A stretch of 64,000 nt of DNA from positions 1 through 64,000 of the forward strand of contig BROI01000022.1 of the NCBI GenBank assembly GCA_027923505.1. The letters run 5' to 3'. The stretch is from Mayamaea pseudoterrestris (lineage: Eukaryota > Bacillariophyta > Bacillariophyceae > Sellaphorales > Sellaphoraceae). The notes beneath the pieces are model-generated. The model had not been told where the DNA came from. It did no database searches and was given only the letters and a program-made list of their open reading frames with translations. Below are positions 1-12,950 of the stretch, in pieces; within the stretch, counting starts at the first letter, position 1, and the number at the start of each line of letters is the position of its first letter. A program made the translations under genes and the position numbers.

Positions 1-3000
1 ACAGCAGGCCATGTATACACCCAAATGACACCAGAATGGTGCCAACATCATTTTAGGCTGCGCTACAAGATGGTATGCCTGGCTGGTGTCTAAGGATGGC
101 AATGTATTTGGTGACAACTTGTCACCAGTCTCAGCCCGCAGATGCCTTGACATTCAAATGCCCCTACAGCAGGCCATGTATACACCCAAATGACACCAGA
201 ATGGCGCCAACATCATTATTTAGGCTGTGCTACAAGATGGTATGCCTGGCTGGTGTCTCAGGGGATGGCAATGTATTTGGTGACAACTTGTCACCAGTCT
301 CAGCCTGCAGATGCCTTGACATTCAAATGCCCCTACAGCAGGCCATGTATACACCCAAATGACACCAGAATGGTGCCAACATCATTATTTAGGCTGTGCT
401 ACAAGATGGTATGCCTGTCTGGTGTCTCAGGGAACGGCAATGTATTTGGTGACAACTTGTCACCAGTCGCCCCCGCAGATGCCTTGACATTCAAAATGCC
501 CCTACAGCAGGCCATGTATACACACCAAATGACACCAGAATGGTGCCAACATCATTATTCAGGCCGCGCTACAAGATGGTATGCCTGGCTGGTGTCTCAG
601 GGACTACAATGTATTTGGTGACAACTTGTCACCAGTCTCAGCTCGCAGATGCCTTGACATTCAAACGCCCCTACAGCAGGCCATGTATACACCCAAATGA
701 CACCAGAATGGTGCCAACATCATTATTCAGGCTGTGCTACAAGATGGTATGCCTGGCTGGTGTCTCAGGGAACGGCAATGTAATTGGTGACAACTTGTCA
801 CCAGTCTCAATCCGCAGATGCCTTGACATTCAAATGCCCCTACAGCAGGCCATGTATACACCCAAATGACACCAGAATGGTGCCAACATCATTATTTAGG
901 CTGCGCTACAAGATGGTATGCCTGGCTGGTGTCTCAGGGGACTGCAATGTATTTGGTGACAACTTGTCACCAGTCTCAGCCCGCAGATGCCTTGACATTC
1001 AAACGCCCCTACAGCAGGCCATGTATACACCCAAATGACACCAGAATGGTGCCAACATCATTATTCAGGCTGCGCTACAAGATGGTATGCCTGGCTGGTG
1101 TCCCAGGGGACTGCAATGTATTTGGTGACAACTTGTCACCAATCTCAGCCCGCAGATGCCTTGACATTCAAATGCCCCTACAGCAGGCCATGTATACACC
1201 CAAATGACACCAGAATGGTGCCAACATCATCATTCAGGCTGCGCTACAAGATGGTATGCCTGGCTGGTGTCTCAGGGGACTGCAATGTGTTTGGTGACAA
1301 CTTGTCACCAATCTCAGCCCGCAGATGGCAGGACATTCAAATGCCCCTACAGCAGGCCATGTATACACCCAAATGACACCAGAATGGTGCCAACATCATT
1401 ATTCAGGCTGCGCTACAAGATGGTATGCCTGGCTGGTGTCTCAGGGGACTGCAATGTATTTGGTGACAACTTGTCACCAATCTCAGCCCGCAGATGCCTT
1501 GACATTCAAATGCCCCTACAGCAGGCCATGTATACACCCAAATGACACCAGAATGGCGCCATCATGATTATTTAGGCTGTGCTACAAGATGGTATGCCTG
1601 GCTGGTGTCTCAGGGAACAGCAATGTATTTGGTGACAACTTGTCACCAGTCTCAGCCCGCAGATGCCTTGGCATTCAAATGCCCCTACAGCAGGCCATGT
1701 ATACACACAAATGACACCAGAATAATGCCAACATCATAATTTAGGCTGCGCTACAAGATGGTATGACTGTTTTTTGACTCAGGGGACTGCAATGTATTTG
1801 GTGACAACTTGTCACCAGTCTCAGCCCGCAGATGCCTTGACATTCAAATGCCCCTACAGCAGGCCATGTATACACCCAAATGACACCAGAAAGGTGTCAA
1901 CATCATTATTTAGGCTGTGCTACAAGATGGTATGCCTGGCTGGTATCTCAGGGAACGGCAATGTATTTGGTGACAACTTGTCACCAGCCTCAGCCCGCAG
2001 ATGCCTTGACATTCAAACGCCCCTACAGCAGGCCATGTATACACCCAAATGACACCAGAATGGTGCCAACATGATTATTCAGGCTGCGCTACAAGATGGT
2101 ATGCCTGGCTGGTGTCCCAGGGGACTGCAATGTATTTGGTGACAACTTGTCACCAATCTCAGCCCGCAGATGCCTTGACATTCAAATGCCCCTACAGCAG
2201 GCCATGTATACACCCAAATGACACCAGAATGGTGCCACCATCATTTTTCAGGCTGCGCTACAAGATGGTATGCCTGGCTGGTGTCTCAGGGGACGGTAAT
2301 ATATTTGGTGACAACTTGTCACCAATCTCAGCCCGCAGATGCCTTGACATTCAAATGCCCCTACAGCAGGCCATGTATACACCCAAATGACACCAGAATG
2401 GTGCCAACATGTTTATTTAGGCTGTGCTACAAGATGGTATGCCTGGCTGGTGTCTCAGGGAACGCCAATGTATTTGGTGACAACTTGTCACCAGTCTTAG
2501 CCCGCAGATGCCTTGACATTCAAATGCCCCTACAGCAGGCCATGTATACACCCAAATGACACCAGAATGGTGCCAACATCATTATTTGGGCTGCGCTACA
2601 AGATGGTATGCCTGGCTGGTGTCTCAGGGGACTGCAATGTATTTGGTTACAACTTGTCACCAGTCTCAGCCCGCAGATACCTTGACATTCAAATGCCCCT
2701 ACAGCAGGCCATGTATACACCCCAATGACACCAGAATGGTGCCATCATCATTATTCAGGCCGCGCTACAAGATGGTATGCCTGGTTGGTGTCTCAGGGGA
2801 TGGCAATGTATTTGGTGACAACTTGTCACCAGTCTCAGCCCGCAGATGCCTTAACATTCAAATGCCCCTACAGCAGGCCATGTATACACCCAAATGACAC
2901 AAGAGTGGTGCCAACATCATTATTTAGGCTGTGCTACAAGAATTTATGCCTGGCTGGTGTCTCAGGGGACTGCAATGTATTTGGTGACAACTTGTCACCA

Positions 3001-4212
3001 GTCTCAGCCCGCAGATGCCTTGACATTCAAATGCCCCTACAGCAGGCCATGTATACACCCAAATGACACAAGAGTGGTGCCAACATCATTATTTAGGCTG
3101 TGCTACAAGATGGTATGCCTGGCTGGTGTCTCAGGGGACTGCAATGTATTTGGTGACAACTTGTCACCAGTCTCAGCCCGCAGATGCCTTGACATTCAAA
3201 GGCCCCTACAGCAGGCCATGTATACACCCAAATGACACCAGAATGGTGCCAACATCATTATATAGGCTGCGCTAGTCAACATGATGGTATGCCTGGCTGG
3301 TGTCTCAGGGGACTGCAATGTATTTGGTGACAACTTGTCACCTGTCTCCTCCCGCAGATGCCTTGACATTCAAACGCCCCTACAGCAAGCCATGTAAACA
3401 CTGAAATGACACCAGAATGGTGCCAACATCATTATTTATGCTCTGCTACAAGATGGTATGCCTGGCTGGTGTCTCAGGGAATGGCAATGTATTTGGTGAC
3501 AACTTGTCACCAGTCTCAGCCCGCAGATGCCATGACTTTCAAACACCCCTACAGCAAGCCCTGTAGATTCCCAAAATACACCAGAATGGCGCCAACATAA
3601 TTATTCAGGTTGCGCTACAAGAAGGTAGGCTTGGTGGGTGTCTCAGGGGATGTCAATGTGACTGGTGAGAAGTTATCACCAGTCTCAGCCCGCAGATGCC
3701 ATGACATTCAAATGCCCCTACAGCAAGCCCTGTAGGTGCCCAAATTACACCAGAATGGTGCCAATGATTTTGGTAGGCCCATACCGTGACCAAATTTAGC
3801 CTGATTGGTGCCAGCAGCCTTTTTTCCAGTGCTCTACAAGATGCATTGTCTGGCTGGTCCCCTGGTAGACTGCAATGTGATTGGTGATATCTTGTCACCA
3901 GTCTCAGCCAGCAGATTCCATGATTTTCAAACACCCATACTAGAGTAATATGTATGCCCAAATCATGCCAGAATAGTGCTAACATCCTTATTGTAAGTCC
4001 GCTACAAGATGCTTTGCCTGACTAGTCCCTAGGTAGACTGCAATGGGATTGGTGACAACTTGTAACCAGTTTAAGCCAAAGGATGCAATGATTTTCAAAC
4101 ACCCATACCTAGAGCCATGTGTATGCCCTAATCATTCCAGAATGGTGCTTACATCCTTAATTCAGGTGCGCTACAAGATGCATTACCTGGCTGGGCCCTC
4201 AGTAGATGGCAA
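1..4212. repeat. Satellite A: 169-bp tandem repeat array
   Basis: Landmarks such as CCTACAGCAGGCCATG recur every 169 bp (about 164, 332, 501, 671, 840, 1009, 1178, 1347 and on), giving about 20 well-conserved units to about 3.4 kb and then about 4-5 decayed units with indels to 4212. Each unit carries a 19-bp dyad, TGGTGACAACTTGTCACCA (9-bp arms around a central C), kept in nearly all copies. Two linked variant types are intermixed: GTGCTACAAG with GGGAACGGC, and GCGCTACAAG with GGGGACTGC. 169 is not a multiple of 3, so the 113-codon open frames seen here are two-unit artefacts, not genes. Unit length is near nucleosome spacing, as in many centromeric or subtelomeric satellites; that role is inference. 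The array runs off the left end of the window. Confidence 0.97.
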
Positions 4213-4754
4213 TGCTGGGATCCCCGTTTTGGCCGACGAACAAAGCAACATTGAAAAGGACATCGACACGGTCTCAGCGGCACCAAGACACGGAAGATCC
4301 CGTTCACGACCACACTCCCACGACGGCGAGAGTAGAAAGTCAGCCACTGGCTCAAACCCTACACACTTCACCGTACCCGAAGAAGTCACGACTGACAACC
4401 GTAGAAAGACTACCACAAGCACATCGAATACTGGAACCGGCGTACACAGCGAATGTTTGGCCCCTACAGAGCGAAGCCGTGCAAACACTACCAGCAGTGA
4501 AGACTATACTGCCAATTCTGTAGACGGACGAGAGCCATCCCGCCTACGGGATGGCCAGTACAAAATGACACGACCGGTAGACAATATACATACGTATGAA
4601 TGAGAAGCCACTTTTGGATGCGAAATCGACCGCTTCACTTTCGTCTCATTCTAGAGGATCTACTAACAATAGATTCAAAGTTTCCCCAGTCTTTTAGCGT
4701 TTAAACCGTCTTTTCTCCCTACTCCACGCGGACCTTCATCTTGGATCTCAAGCA
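4213..4754 (+). repeat. 5' LTR of copia element 1
   Basis: 542 bp, TG...CA ends, about 99% identical to the copy at 14513-15055. It starts directly after the GGCAA target duplication and ends where the two copies stop matching. Confidence 0.95.
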
Positions 4755-6606
4755 AAGTAATTACTTGCCGATTGAACCAAGATCTTTTTACCAAGTTTCC
4801 AAAGCATTGAACAAAACCGGACGCGGATTTCTTCAAGCCCTTTCTGTCAACCTCGAATTTCCAACGCTCTGTAGCAACAAGCGGAGTATTGAGTGAGCAA
4901 GAGCAAGTCTACAAGCGACCCTTTTGCCTTTATCTTTCAGTTTACCTCGAGTCGGATCAAGCGTTTGATCAAGGCCAACGTTGTCGAGCAGATTTCAAGT
5001 CTCCATCAGTTGAGCAGAACTACTTTACCTAGTCTGCCCGCTTCTCCTCCTCCTCTTCTTTCTCAACCTGTTTCAATTACTGAACGGCCCAGTAATCCGT
5101 TCCCGCCCCCTAAAAAGCAGAAGCACATTCCACCGGCCAAAACCCGACAGCCTCGCCTTTCCACACCCCTACCGTCAAGCGAAGCCTTGCCAAAGACAAG
5201 CGTTTCGCCTGGATCTTTCGAGGCATTCTACCGCCGCCTTCATCAAAGCCAATCGACCCGGAACAAGTTTGTGAGCAGCGCTTCAATCAGTTTAAAGACC
5301 TTGCCAACAATGAAGTGTTTTACAGTCACATTGCGGAAGAATTCAAAGAAGAAGGATTAGCAAAAGTTGCCGAGTCAACCGCACAATCAGGCGTCGAAAC
5401 AAGTTACATCGACAGCAACGTACCCTTTCTCAAAGCCTTCATCTTTTCTCCAAAGTCATTAATCTTCCTTGACGAAAAGCGAGCAGACTTTTACAAGAGC
5501 CTTGATCTTTGCCGACCGAACAATCCTTTCACGCCCGAAGAGAAGGAGATTCTTCTACTAGAAGACACTTTGCGCAACGAGCGAGACGAATTCGAAGCAA
5601 AAGACCTATCGCATCCAGTAACTCTTTACTTCCTCAAGAAGACTCGTTTCCTGCTTCAAAAGGACGAAGAAATCAGACGTCAAGACTTGCAAAGACTTTC
5701 TGAAGTACCAGATATAAACACAGAGACGACGTGCGCTTGTTCTGTGTGCATCTGTTTGTAAACACACGCATCCCTCGCCAAGCAGCAACTCATCGCCAGT
5801 CAACGAGCAATTAGAGACATCGCCAACAAGCATGACGCATACTTGCCGATCAATCAATTCACTTCGCCAACAAGAAGCAAATAGCGCCAGTTAGACAAGC
5901 GCATCGACACGAGACCATAGCAACAAACTCTTCGCTCTCAACTTTCAAGCACTTACCAAGAAGCACCTCGCATCGCAACAGTTCAAAGCGTTGCAGACCG
6001 TCGTCAAGCACTTCTTCAACAACGAAACAGACAGCGACAAGCAAGTCAAGAGCGCGCATCAACAACGCAACAAGCTTCGATCAATCTTCAACGCAATCGA
6101 ATCACTGTTAGTCAAAGACGCAATCAACGTCGCAACGAAACGAACAGCAATCGTCCTTACCAACAGCGTTTAAGACAACAACAAGCGAATCGAAGCGTCA
6201 CGCCAACCCGACAGCAAAACCGAACCTCCAATCCAATCCTTCGAGTCCAGCCTCGCATCAACGACACGCGCAACACTACAACTCATCATACACGCGATAT
6301 AAACAGTCTTCAAGCTCAAGTAACTCGTTTAAATCATCTTCTTAATCAACAACAACGACAGCTGCACTTACAAGCTCAACGAAATCGACAAGTGACAAAT
6401 CAACAACGTGTCCATCGTCGCGATCAACACGCTCAGCAGTTCCACGCTCGTTCACGTTTTCAAACTCCGTCACATCAGCAACTCAATTGGCCACGTCAGC
6501 AACGTTTAGCTACCCCAAACCGTCAATCTTCATTCGCCGACAACAACGTTAGCTATCAACGTCCAACCAATAGCCAAAACTTTTACTACTCATTCTAATC
6601 GCAACC
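4755..6606 (+). mobile_element. Leader region of copia element 1
   Basis: About 1.85 kb between the 5' LTR and the Gag-like region. It is rich in Gln, Arg, Asn and Ser codons in several frames and carries no domain I recognise. It may be an untranslated leader or an eroded N-terminal part of Gag. No match to a standard initiator-tRNA primer-binding site was obvious next to the LTR. Confidence 0.6.
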
Positions 6607-9360
6607 ATGACCGACCAACAAGAAGACATAACTATGAATGCGCTCTACAAAACGCCAAAGATAACCAATACCATCGAAGCCTTTCCATCATGGTTCAACC
6701 AGTTCAAGAATCATGCAAGAATTGCAGGCTGCCGCCGTCCTATAAGAGGCAGTCGACCCGAGCATTTACCAGCTACTCAACATGAAGTCATTACTGATCC
6801 CGCAGCGAACGCAACAGCAGACGAAATCCAAATCATTCGAAACCAACAAGCGGAACGCAAGCAGAATGAAACGCTCATGCAAATGCTTTCCATCGCATTG
6901 TCGCCATTCCCCGAGTTGAACGACCATCTTGTCGGAGCAGAATCAACAGAGTATCCAGGAGGCGAAGCTTGGAAGGTTATCAACGCATTGGAAATCAAGT
7001 TTTCTCCAGACAAGTTCATGGCGCCAACACTTTACCGACGAAGCATTCAAAATCTCAAGCTCGAACGACCAACTGCAAACCCTCAAGACCTCATCGACCT
7101 CATGCAATCGCAAGCCATCAAGTTCAACCAAACGCTTCTTGCAGAAGACCTGATGGCTACGCTCATGAACAAACTGCCGCCTCAATACTGCCTCGCTTTA
7201 GCACAAGAGCAAAAGACCAAGCAACGCGCCCTGACCAAGACCGAAATGGAGGGCGTCGTGTCGACCAGGACTGCAGCAGAATGAAGAAGCTTTACCCGCA
7301 AGGTGACAACGTTGTCTCATAGATGCGCGACCAAACCGCACAAGAAACTTCACGCCAACAAAACACTCGTCAGCATCAAGCGCCGCCAACTCGCAATGAA
7401 CGCCCACAAACCAACTATAACAACACGCGAAATCCGCCATCATTCAAATGCTACCTTTGCCATCAACCGTATCATCGAAGCGCCGACTGCTTTGAACGAG
7501 TCGAAAACGCCCATCGTCGGCCTCGCGGATGGAACACCCGTCTGTCAATTGAAGCTCGTCGTCAATTGGAAGATGAAGAAGCACGAGAGCAACAAGAGCG
7601 GGGTTTAGAACGACCAAGAGAGCGTCCTCGCAATTCAAATCGACATCAAGATCGTCGTCTTCCTCAAGATGATCAACAAGAAGACCGTCGATATCGCCAG
7701 AATCGCAACAACGAGCGCACAAGAGACCAACCAAGAGACAATGATTATCGTCGTCGAGATCATCAAGAGCAACCGCGTCAACTTGAGCATCAAAACCATC
7801 GTCAAGAGCCTCACCCGCGAACCATCATGCGCGAACAAGTGCCTCGTCAAGCGCCATTACTACTCGAACAAGGACTTGCAGCAGTACACGAAGCCCTTCA
7901 GTTGACTCAGCGATCGCATCGTTCCTCATCGCAACGTTCCTCTTCAAGCCGCCGTTATCCTTCTACAAACTCAAGGAGCGAATTTGCCTTCATACATGCC
8001 GACTTAGTTGACGAAACTTATCCAGCACTCCCTACTCGCACTCCTGCAGCTCCAACACCGTCGCCTTTATATCCACAAACCAATTGGCGTGGTCTACAGC
8101 CACATCAGATTAAAGACTATTCATCGGAAGATGATTCATCAATCGAGCAGCAACCAGCACCACCAACAACTCGAACGAAACGCACAAGAACAACGTCAAG
8201 CTCCACCAACAAGAAGCAAGCTGTCGAATTGGTGCCTTTAACAAAGTCGTCCGCAACGAGTGAGTCACCAAAGCCAAAGCCAAATCTTCCATCGTCAAAT
8301 CTTAATGGACGCAGTTGGGCATCCATATGCGGCGACCCAAGCACAAGTGATGATGAAGAAAGCGACTTTGAAGACGACTTCGTCAACAGCAAGACTCCAA
8401 CCGAGCAAGAACGGAAACACTTCAACACTTTAATTCAAAACATTGAAACACTTGAGCAAACGAAGCAAGAAGACGGGAAGGGTCTACCATTCCATGAACA
8501 AGACAAGCCAAGTAAATCAGAGCAACAAGTGCACTCATCAATTGAAGAGCAAGCAAACAATCTCAACGATCCCTACCACGGCTACGACGCTACGCAAAGC
8601 ACCAATAACGTCACAACGAGCAGCGACACAACTGAAACCACCAATCTTGAGCCAACAATCACAAACGCCAACGAATGCGACACACATGAGCGCACCGACA
8701 ACGTCACAACTTGCAGCGCTGATAAAGATTCAACTCCAACAACAAGTCCTCCAATTGAATTGAAAGAAGAAGAAAGTGTAGAAGAACTGGTAGCAACAAG
8801 CTTTGCGCAATGGCGAGGAGACTGGCTACCCAAAGACTTTCTTACAGCAGACGAACTAAAAGAAGTCGAGCACTTGTATCCAACCTTTGCTCCAAGAATT
8901 CCAAACAACATTCCACCACAAGCCAACTCGAGTGATCTACCGCCATTCCATGTCATGCAAAGCGTCCTGTTCATCAATCCTCCACTGTACGAGCTATCGG
9001 ACGCCGTAAAAGTGATGTTTGCAGATCTACAAGAATTCTTTCTCGAGCACATAGCCATGCCACACGCCTTTACGCATCAAGAAGCAATTGACTCAACGCG
9101 AGACCGCTACTACCAATACACTGGTCTTCGAGTCTGGGATACAGAGCGAGTCGAAATCATCATGAGCAATCCTGGCGACGAAGAAACCAATTCAGACGAC
9201 GCAACTTACGATTCAGATGCATACCCAAGCAGTCAAAGTTACGGATCAGACTCCTTCACATACGAAGGCTATCAAGCTTTTCTTCAAGCATGGGAGCACC
9301 GCAATCAAGCGCCTGAACATGTCGTCTCTCGGCAGACGAAACCACCATTGAGCAAATAAA
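6607..9360 (+). mobile_element. Gag-like region of copia element 1
   Basis: The first part encodes a Gag/UBN2-type polyprotein segment, with hydrophobic helices in the style of copia Gag. Further on is a CX2CX4HX4C zinc knuckle (CYLCHQPYHRSADC), the nucleic-acid-binding signature of retroelement Gag. The rest is a long low-complexity Gln/Arg/Ser/Thr-rich stretch that turns acidic, unusual for a copia Gag. Confidence 0.8.
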
Positions 9361-9549
9361 GAAGGGATGAGCAAGACATCGAAACAAACCCTGCAAAGCG
9401 CCCGCCGCCATGCTAGAACGTTTCAGCCAAAGGCGTTTCCTCAAGGATCTCATCTTCTGGTTCGAAGAAATCAATGAAGAAGACGAAGAAGCACTGTTTG
9501 ACGAACGTTTAAAAGTTGTCATCAATCATGCAATTGCCAAGGAGGTCAA

Positions 9550-11000
9550 AAGATGAGCACTCGAAGGAACATTGCGAACCCGCAGCACCCTAGAAGAAGA
9601 CCTCCGCAACGTCGGCTTGGAATTCATCAAAGACTTAACGACTTTCAACTACCTCGATCAATTTCCAGAAAGCGAGAGAGAAGCAGAACGACAGGAACTA
9701 CTAGACCTCCTTGCAGAACGCTAGGCAAGAGACGCACGCGAAGCAGCAGAGCAACGTGCACGCAGATACCAGCCTCCAGCTCGCAATTCAAATCAACTGC
9801 AACACGAAAGCCCAAATCCATTCAATGCATTGAGAGCGCCAATGCCTACACACGAAAAACAACAACCCACAAGACCTCGCTCAACTCCATTACGGTAACC
9901 AACTTGGATATCTTGAAGCATCCTGAAATCTTCATCGGCGATACCGCAGCAACCGTCGACTGTACACCTCATCCAGAAGGCCTGTTCGATGCCCGTCAGA
10001 TACGAAATGAAGGCATCACAATGGGAAATCAAACAGTCGCAGACATTCAAACCATGGCGAAGCTGGCCGTCGCGATCGATTTGGCAATCCTCTCTACCAA
10101 GGAGTCCTCAACAACGTTGCTTACGCGCCCGACTGCGCCTTCAATCTGTTCAGCATCACTCAACGTTTAGCGACAGGATGGAACCTCCGCAGCGGCAACA
10201 AGAAGATTTGGCTAGAGAAAGAAAACCAACACTCCATCGTCTTCGACTTGCTGATTCCTACCAAGCGAGGTCATCTTTACTGCATGTACTTGAGACGAGT
10301 CATTCCAATGCCATTAGTTCAAGCGCCTCGTAACGAGTTCGCCATGATTGCAGCCAACTTGCTTCCGACACGCCGTCTCTCCTACAAACAAATGCACGAA
10401 CTGTGTGGACACCAAAGCCCCCAAATGACACTCGCAATTGCCAAACACTTCAAATGGGAAATACATGGATCGTCCAAGAACAAGTGTGTTGCCTGCGCAA
10501 TAGGCAAAGCCAAGAAACAACCGGTCCCTCAAATATCACCACGCATCCGAGCCACAGAACCAGGCGAGCGACTCTACATGGACCTTTCTTCATTCAGAGT
10601 CATGAAGAGCAAATCAGAACTTGGATTCTCCTCCATTCAACCGCAATGGCAACTCATTGTCGACGAAGCGACAGGCTACAAGCACAGCGCCATGTACCGC
10701 ACAAAAGGGGAAATCGTCGAGCCGACATGCCAGATGCTCTACTACCTCATCCAACGCGGCATTACAGTCAAATACCTTCGAATGGACAACACTGGAGAGA
10801 ACCAAGCACTAGCCAAATCAATGAAGAGCTCCGCTTGGAAATTGCCGATCGAAATTGAATGGACCGCAAGAGACACCCCGCAGCAGAACAGCCTTGTCGA
10901 AATTGGATTCCCGACGCTCAACAATCACACGCGAGCCATATTCACCGCTCAAAACATCATTTTCTCGTTTCATGGTCCTGGCACCGTGCCTCGAATACGG
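9550..11000 (+). mobile_element. Protease and integrase region of copia element 1
   Basis: The protease is suggested by a DTAAT active-site-like motif (aspartic protease D-S/T-G/A class). It is followed by a GAG-pre-integrase zinc segment with the spacing H...H...CVAC (MHELCGHQ through KCVACAIGKAK) and an integrase core with the D...D...E triad, seen in ERLYMDLSSF, LRMDNTGENQ and TPQQNSLVE. Integrase lying ahead of reverse transcriptase marks copia rather than gypsy. Confidence 0.88.
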
Positions 11001-12950
11001 CAATCTGCTATCGCGACAATCGGCACTCTAGCGCAGACTTCGGATTCAAACACCTCTACGGGACCCAGTCGCCCATCAACAAGAAACTACATTCATACGG
11101 CGAAGCAGTCACTGTCCTGATATCCGGATTAAAGTCTCATCTAGCACCAAAAGAATTCCAAGGCATCTTTGTCGTACAGCAAAATCACCCGAGCAGATGC
11201 CGTGCGTCTTCAATCCCGAGACCAATCGCGTACATGACGTCAAGGACGTCACATTTCTTCACCGACCGTACTTTCAACCTAAGCCCCCGCGTCACGAAAT
11301 CGTCACTACACCACTCATTGACGTCATTTCCTGCAGCAGCAACTACAGCAGTCTTTTCTCACCGCATCACCATGGGAATCTGCCGCCGCCACCCGCGAAA
11401 TCTCCAGACGACAAGAACAAGAAGAAACCAACGTTCCACACTAAGCGCCTCCTGACACGATCTACCTCACTGATTGATCTGACTGACCATGACACTCCAG
11501 AGGCATCGGAAGTCTCACCAACAAACTCAATCCAATCAGCTCCCGACACCTTCAACCCAACTGCACTTACAATATTCCATCCAAATGCACATGCACCAAC
11601 AAATGCAGAAGAAGAAGTGGCAGACGCACCCAATACGCCTCAATCTCCAAGAGCGCATCCTACAATTGCTGATCGACAAGCGGACGCAATACAAAGACAC
11701 ATCGCTCGATTCTCATCAAACCACTCACGAGGATCACAAAGCTCAAGATCATCTACACGCTCCACCCGATCCAATCCTGGTGGCTTGCGTCGCACTACAC
11801 GAGAAACAAGAACACCAACTCGATTCGATCCGACCAATCCTGCAACATTCGCCGCTATACTCGCCGCACTCGACGAACGATTCGGCAATCGCACAACACT
11901 ATACAACGCATGCGACAACGGCTATGACAGTGACCGATCAGCTGAATCAGAATATGACAAGTACTGCGAGTCTGACGAGCAAGAATTCCACCGCCGACCA
12001 TATGACGACCAGCAAGACGAAGAATCAGTCTCATCGAACGGGTCCATACCTCCTCTGGTACCTCGAAATGACGACTACAGCAGCGCAGGTGACAGCGAAG
12101 CTCCTGAACTATGGGGCAACGAAGACAGTTTCTGTTTGCCTACACAAGATCAACGTTACGAAGCTGCCTACGAGCCATCACACGAGCGCAATGACGACTC
12201 CGTATCATTAAATGATTCCATACCCGACTTAGTCCCAAGAGCCGACGACCATAGCAGTGCAGGAGACAGTCAAGCAATCGAGCTGTGGGACATTAATGCA
12301 GACGACGATGAATATGAAGAAGAGCTCACCCAAGCAAATGGACGTCCCGCACCTCAACCAGCCGCACCTCAAGCGTCTATCGAAACAGTGATCACGACTC
12401 GAGTCTCCAATGTTTGCAGCCCGACTCTTCAACTCGGGAAGGGTTTCAACCCAGATGACCATGAAGATAAAACATCTATACTAGTCACCGAGACACAAGA
12501 CGAAAGCGACGAGTCGACAAACCAGCAAATCGATCTACCGCCAGAACAACTTGCCATCATGGCCGACCTCCTACACGTTCCCTCTTCAACGATTCTCGAC
12601 GACACACATACATCCGTCCATGATTCGCCATACCAACAAGAAAACGACCATGAAGATCAACAAAGCTTCCATAGCGCCGACTTGATCCCTGCAGAAATCC
12701 ATTTAAACCTCGACGAGACAAGCGAACCACCGAACGAGCCCACAAATTCCACCTTTGAATACTTCTTCCGCGACATGCCCAGCACGCCGTCTAGTGCAAG
12801 CATCTTCTACGACGCGTCTCCCATTCCCACACTCGGAGAGTTTGCGTGCGTTGGAGCGGGCATTGGAGGCGGATTCATCAACACAGAAGAGTTGCATACG
12901 ATCAAGTTCAAGCAAGCCATGGGCAGCCAAGCGTCCCGAATGGATCAAGG
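11000..12950 (+). mobile_element. Long integrase-RT spacer of copia element 1
   Basis: About 1.9 kb of Ser/Thr/Asp/Pro-rich coding sequence with no recognised domain, containing two near-repeats of a segment with the form SVS-N(G/D)SIP-LVPR followed by DD(Y/H)SSAGDS. Copia elements have a variable linker here, but this one is unusually long and accounts for much of the element's extra size. Confidence 0.7.

Noticed and set aside
75-3600. Many overlapping open frames of about 113 codons across the left array, all with the same repeated peptide
   Set aside because: Unit length 169 is not a multiple of three, so each frame shifts every unit; frames span exactly two units and differ only by satellite variants. 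Not genes.
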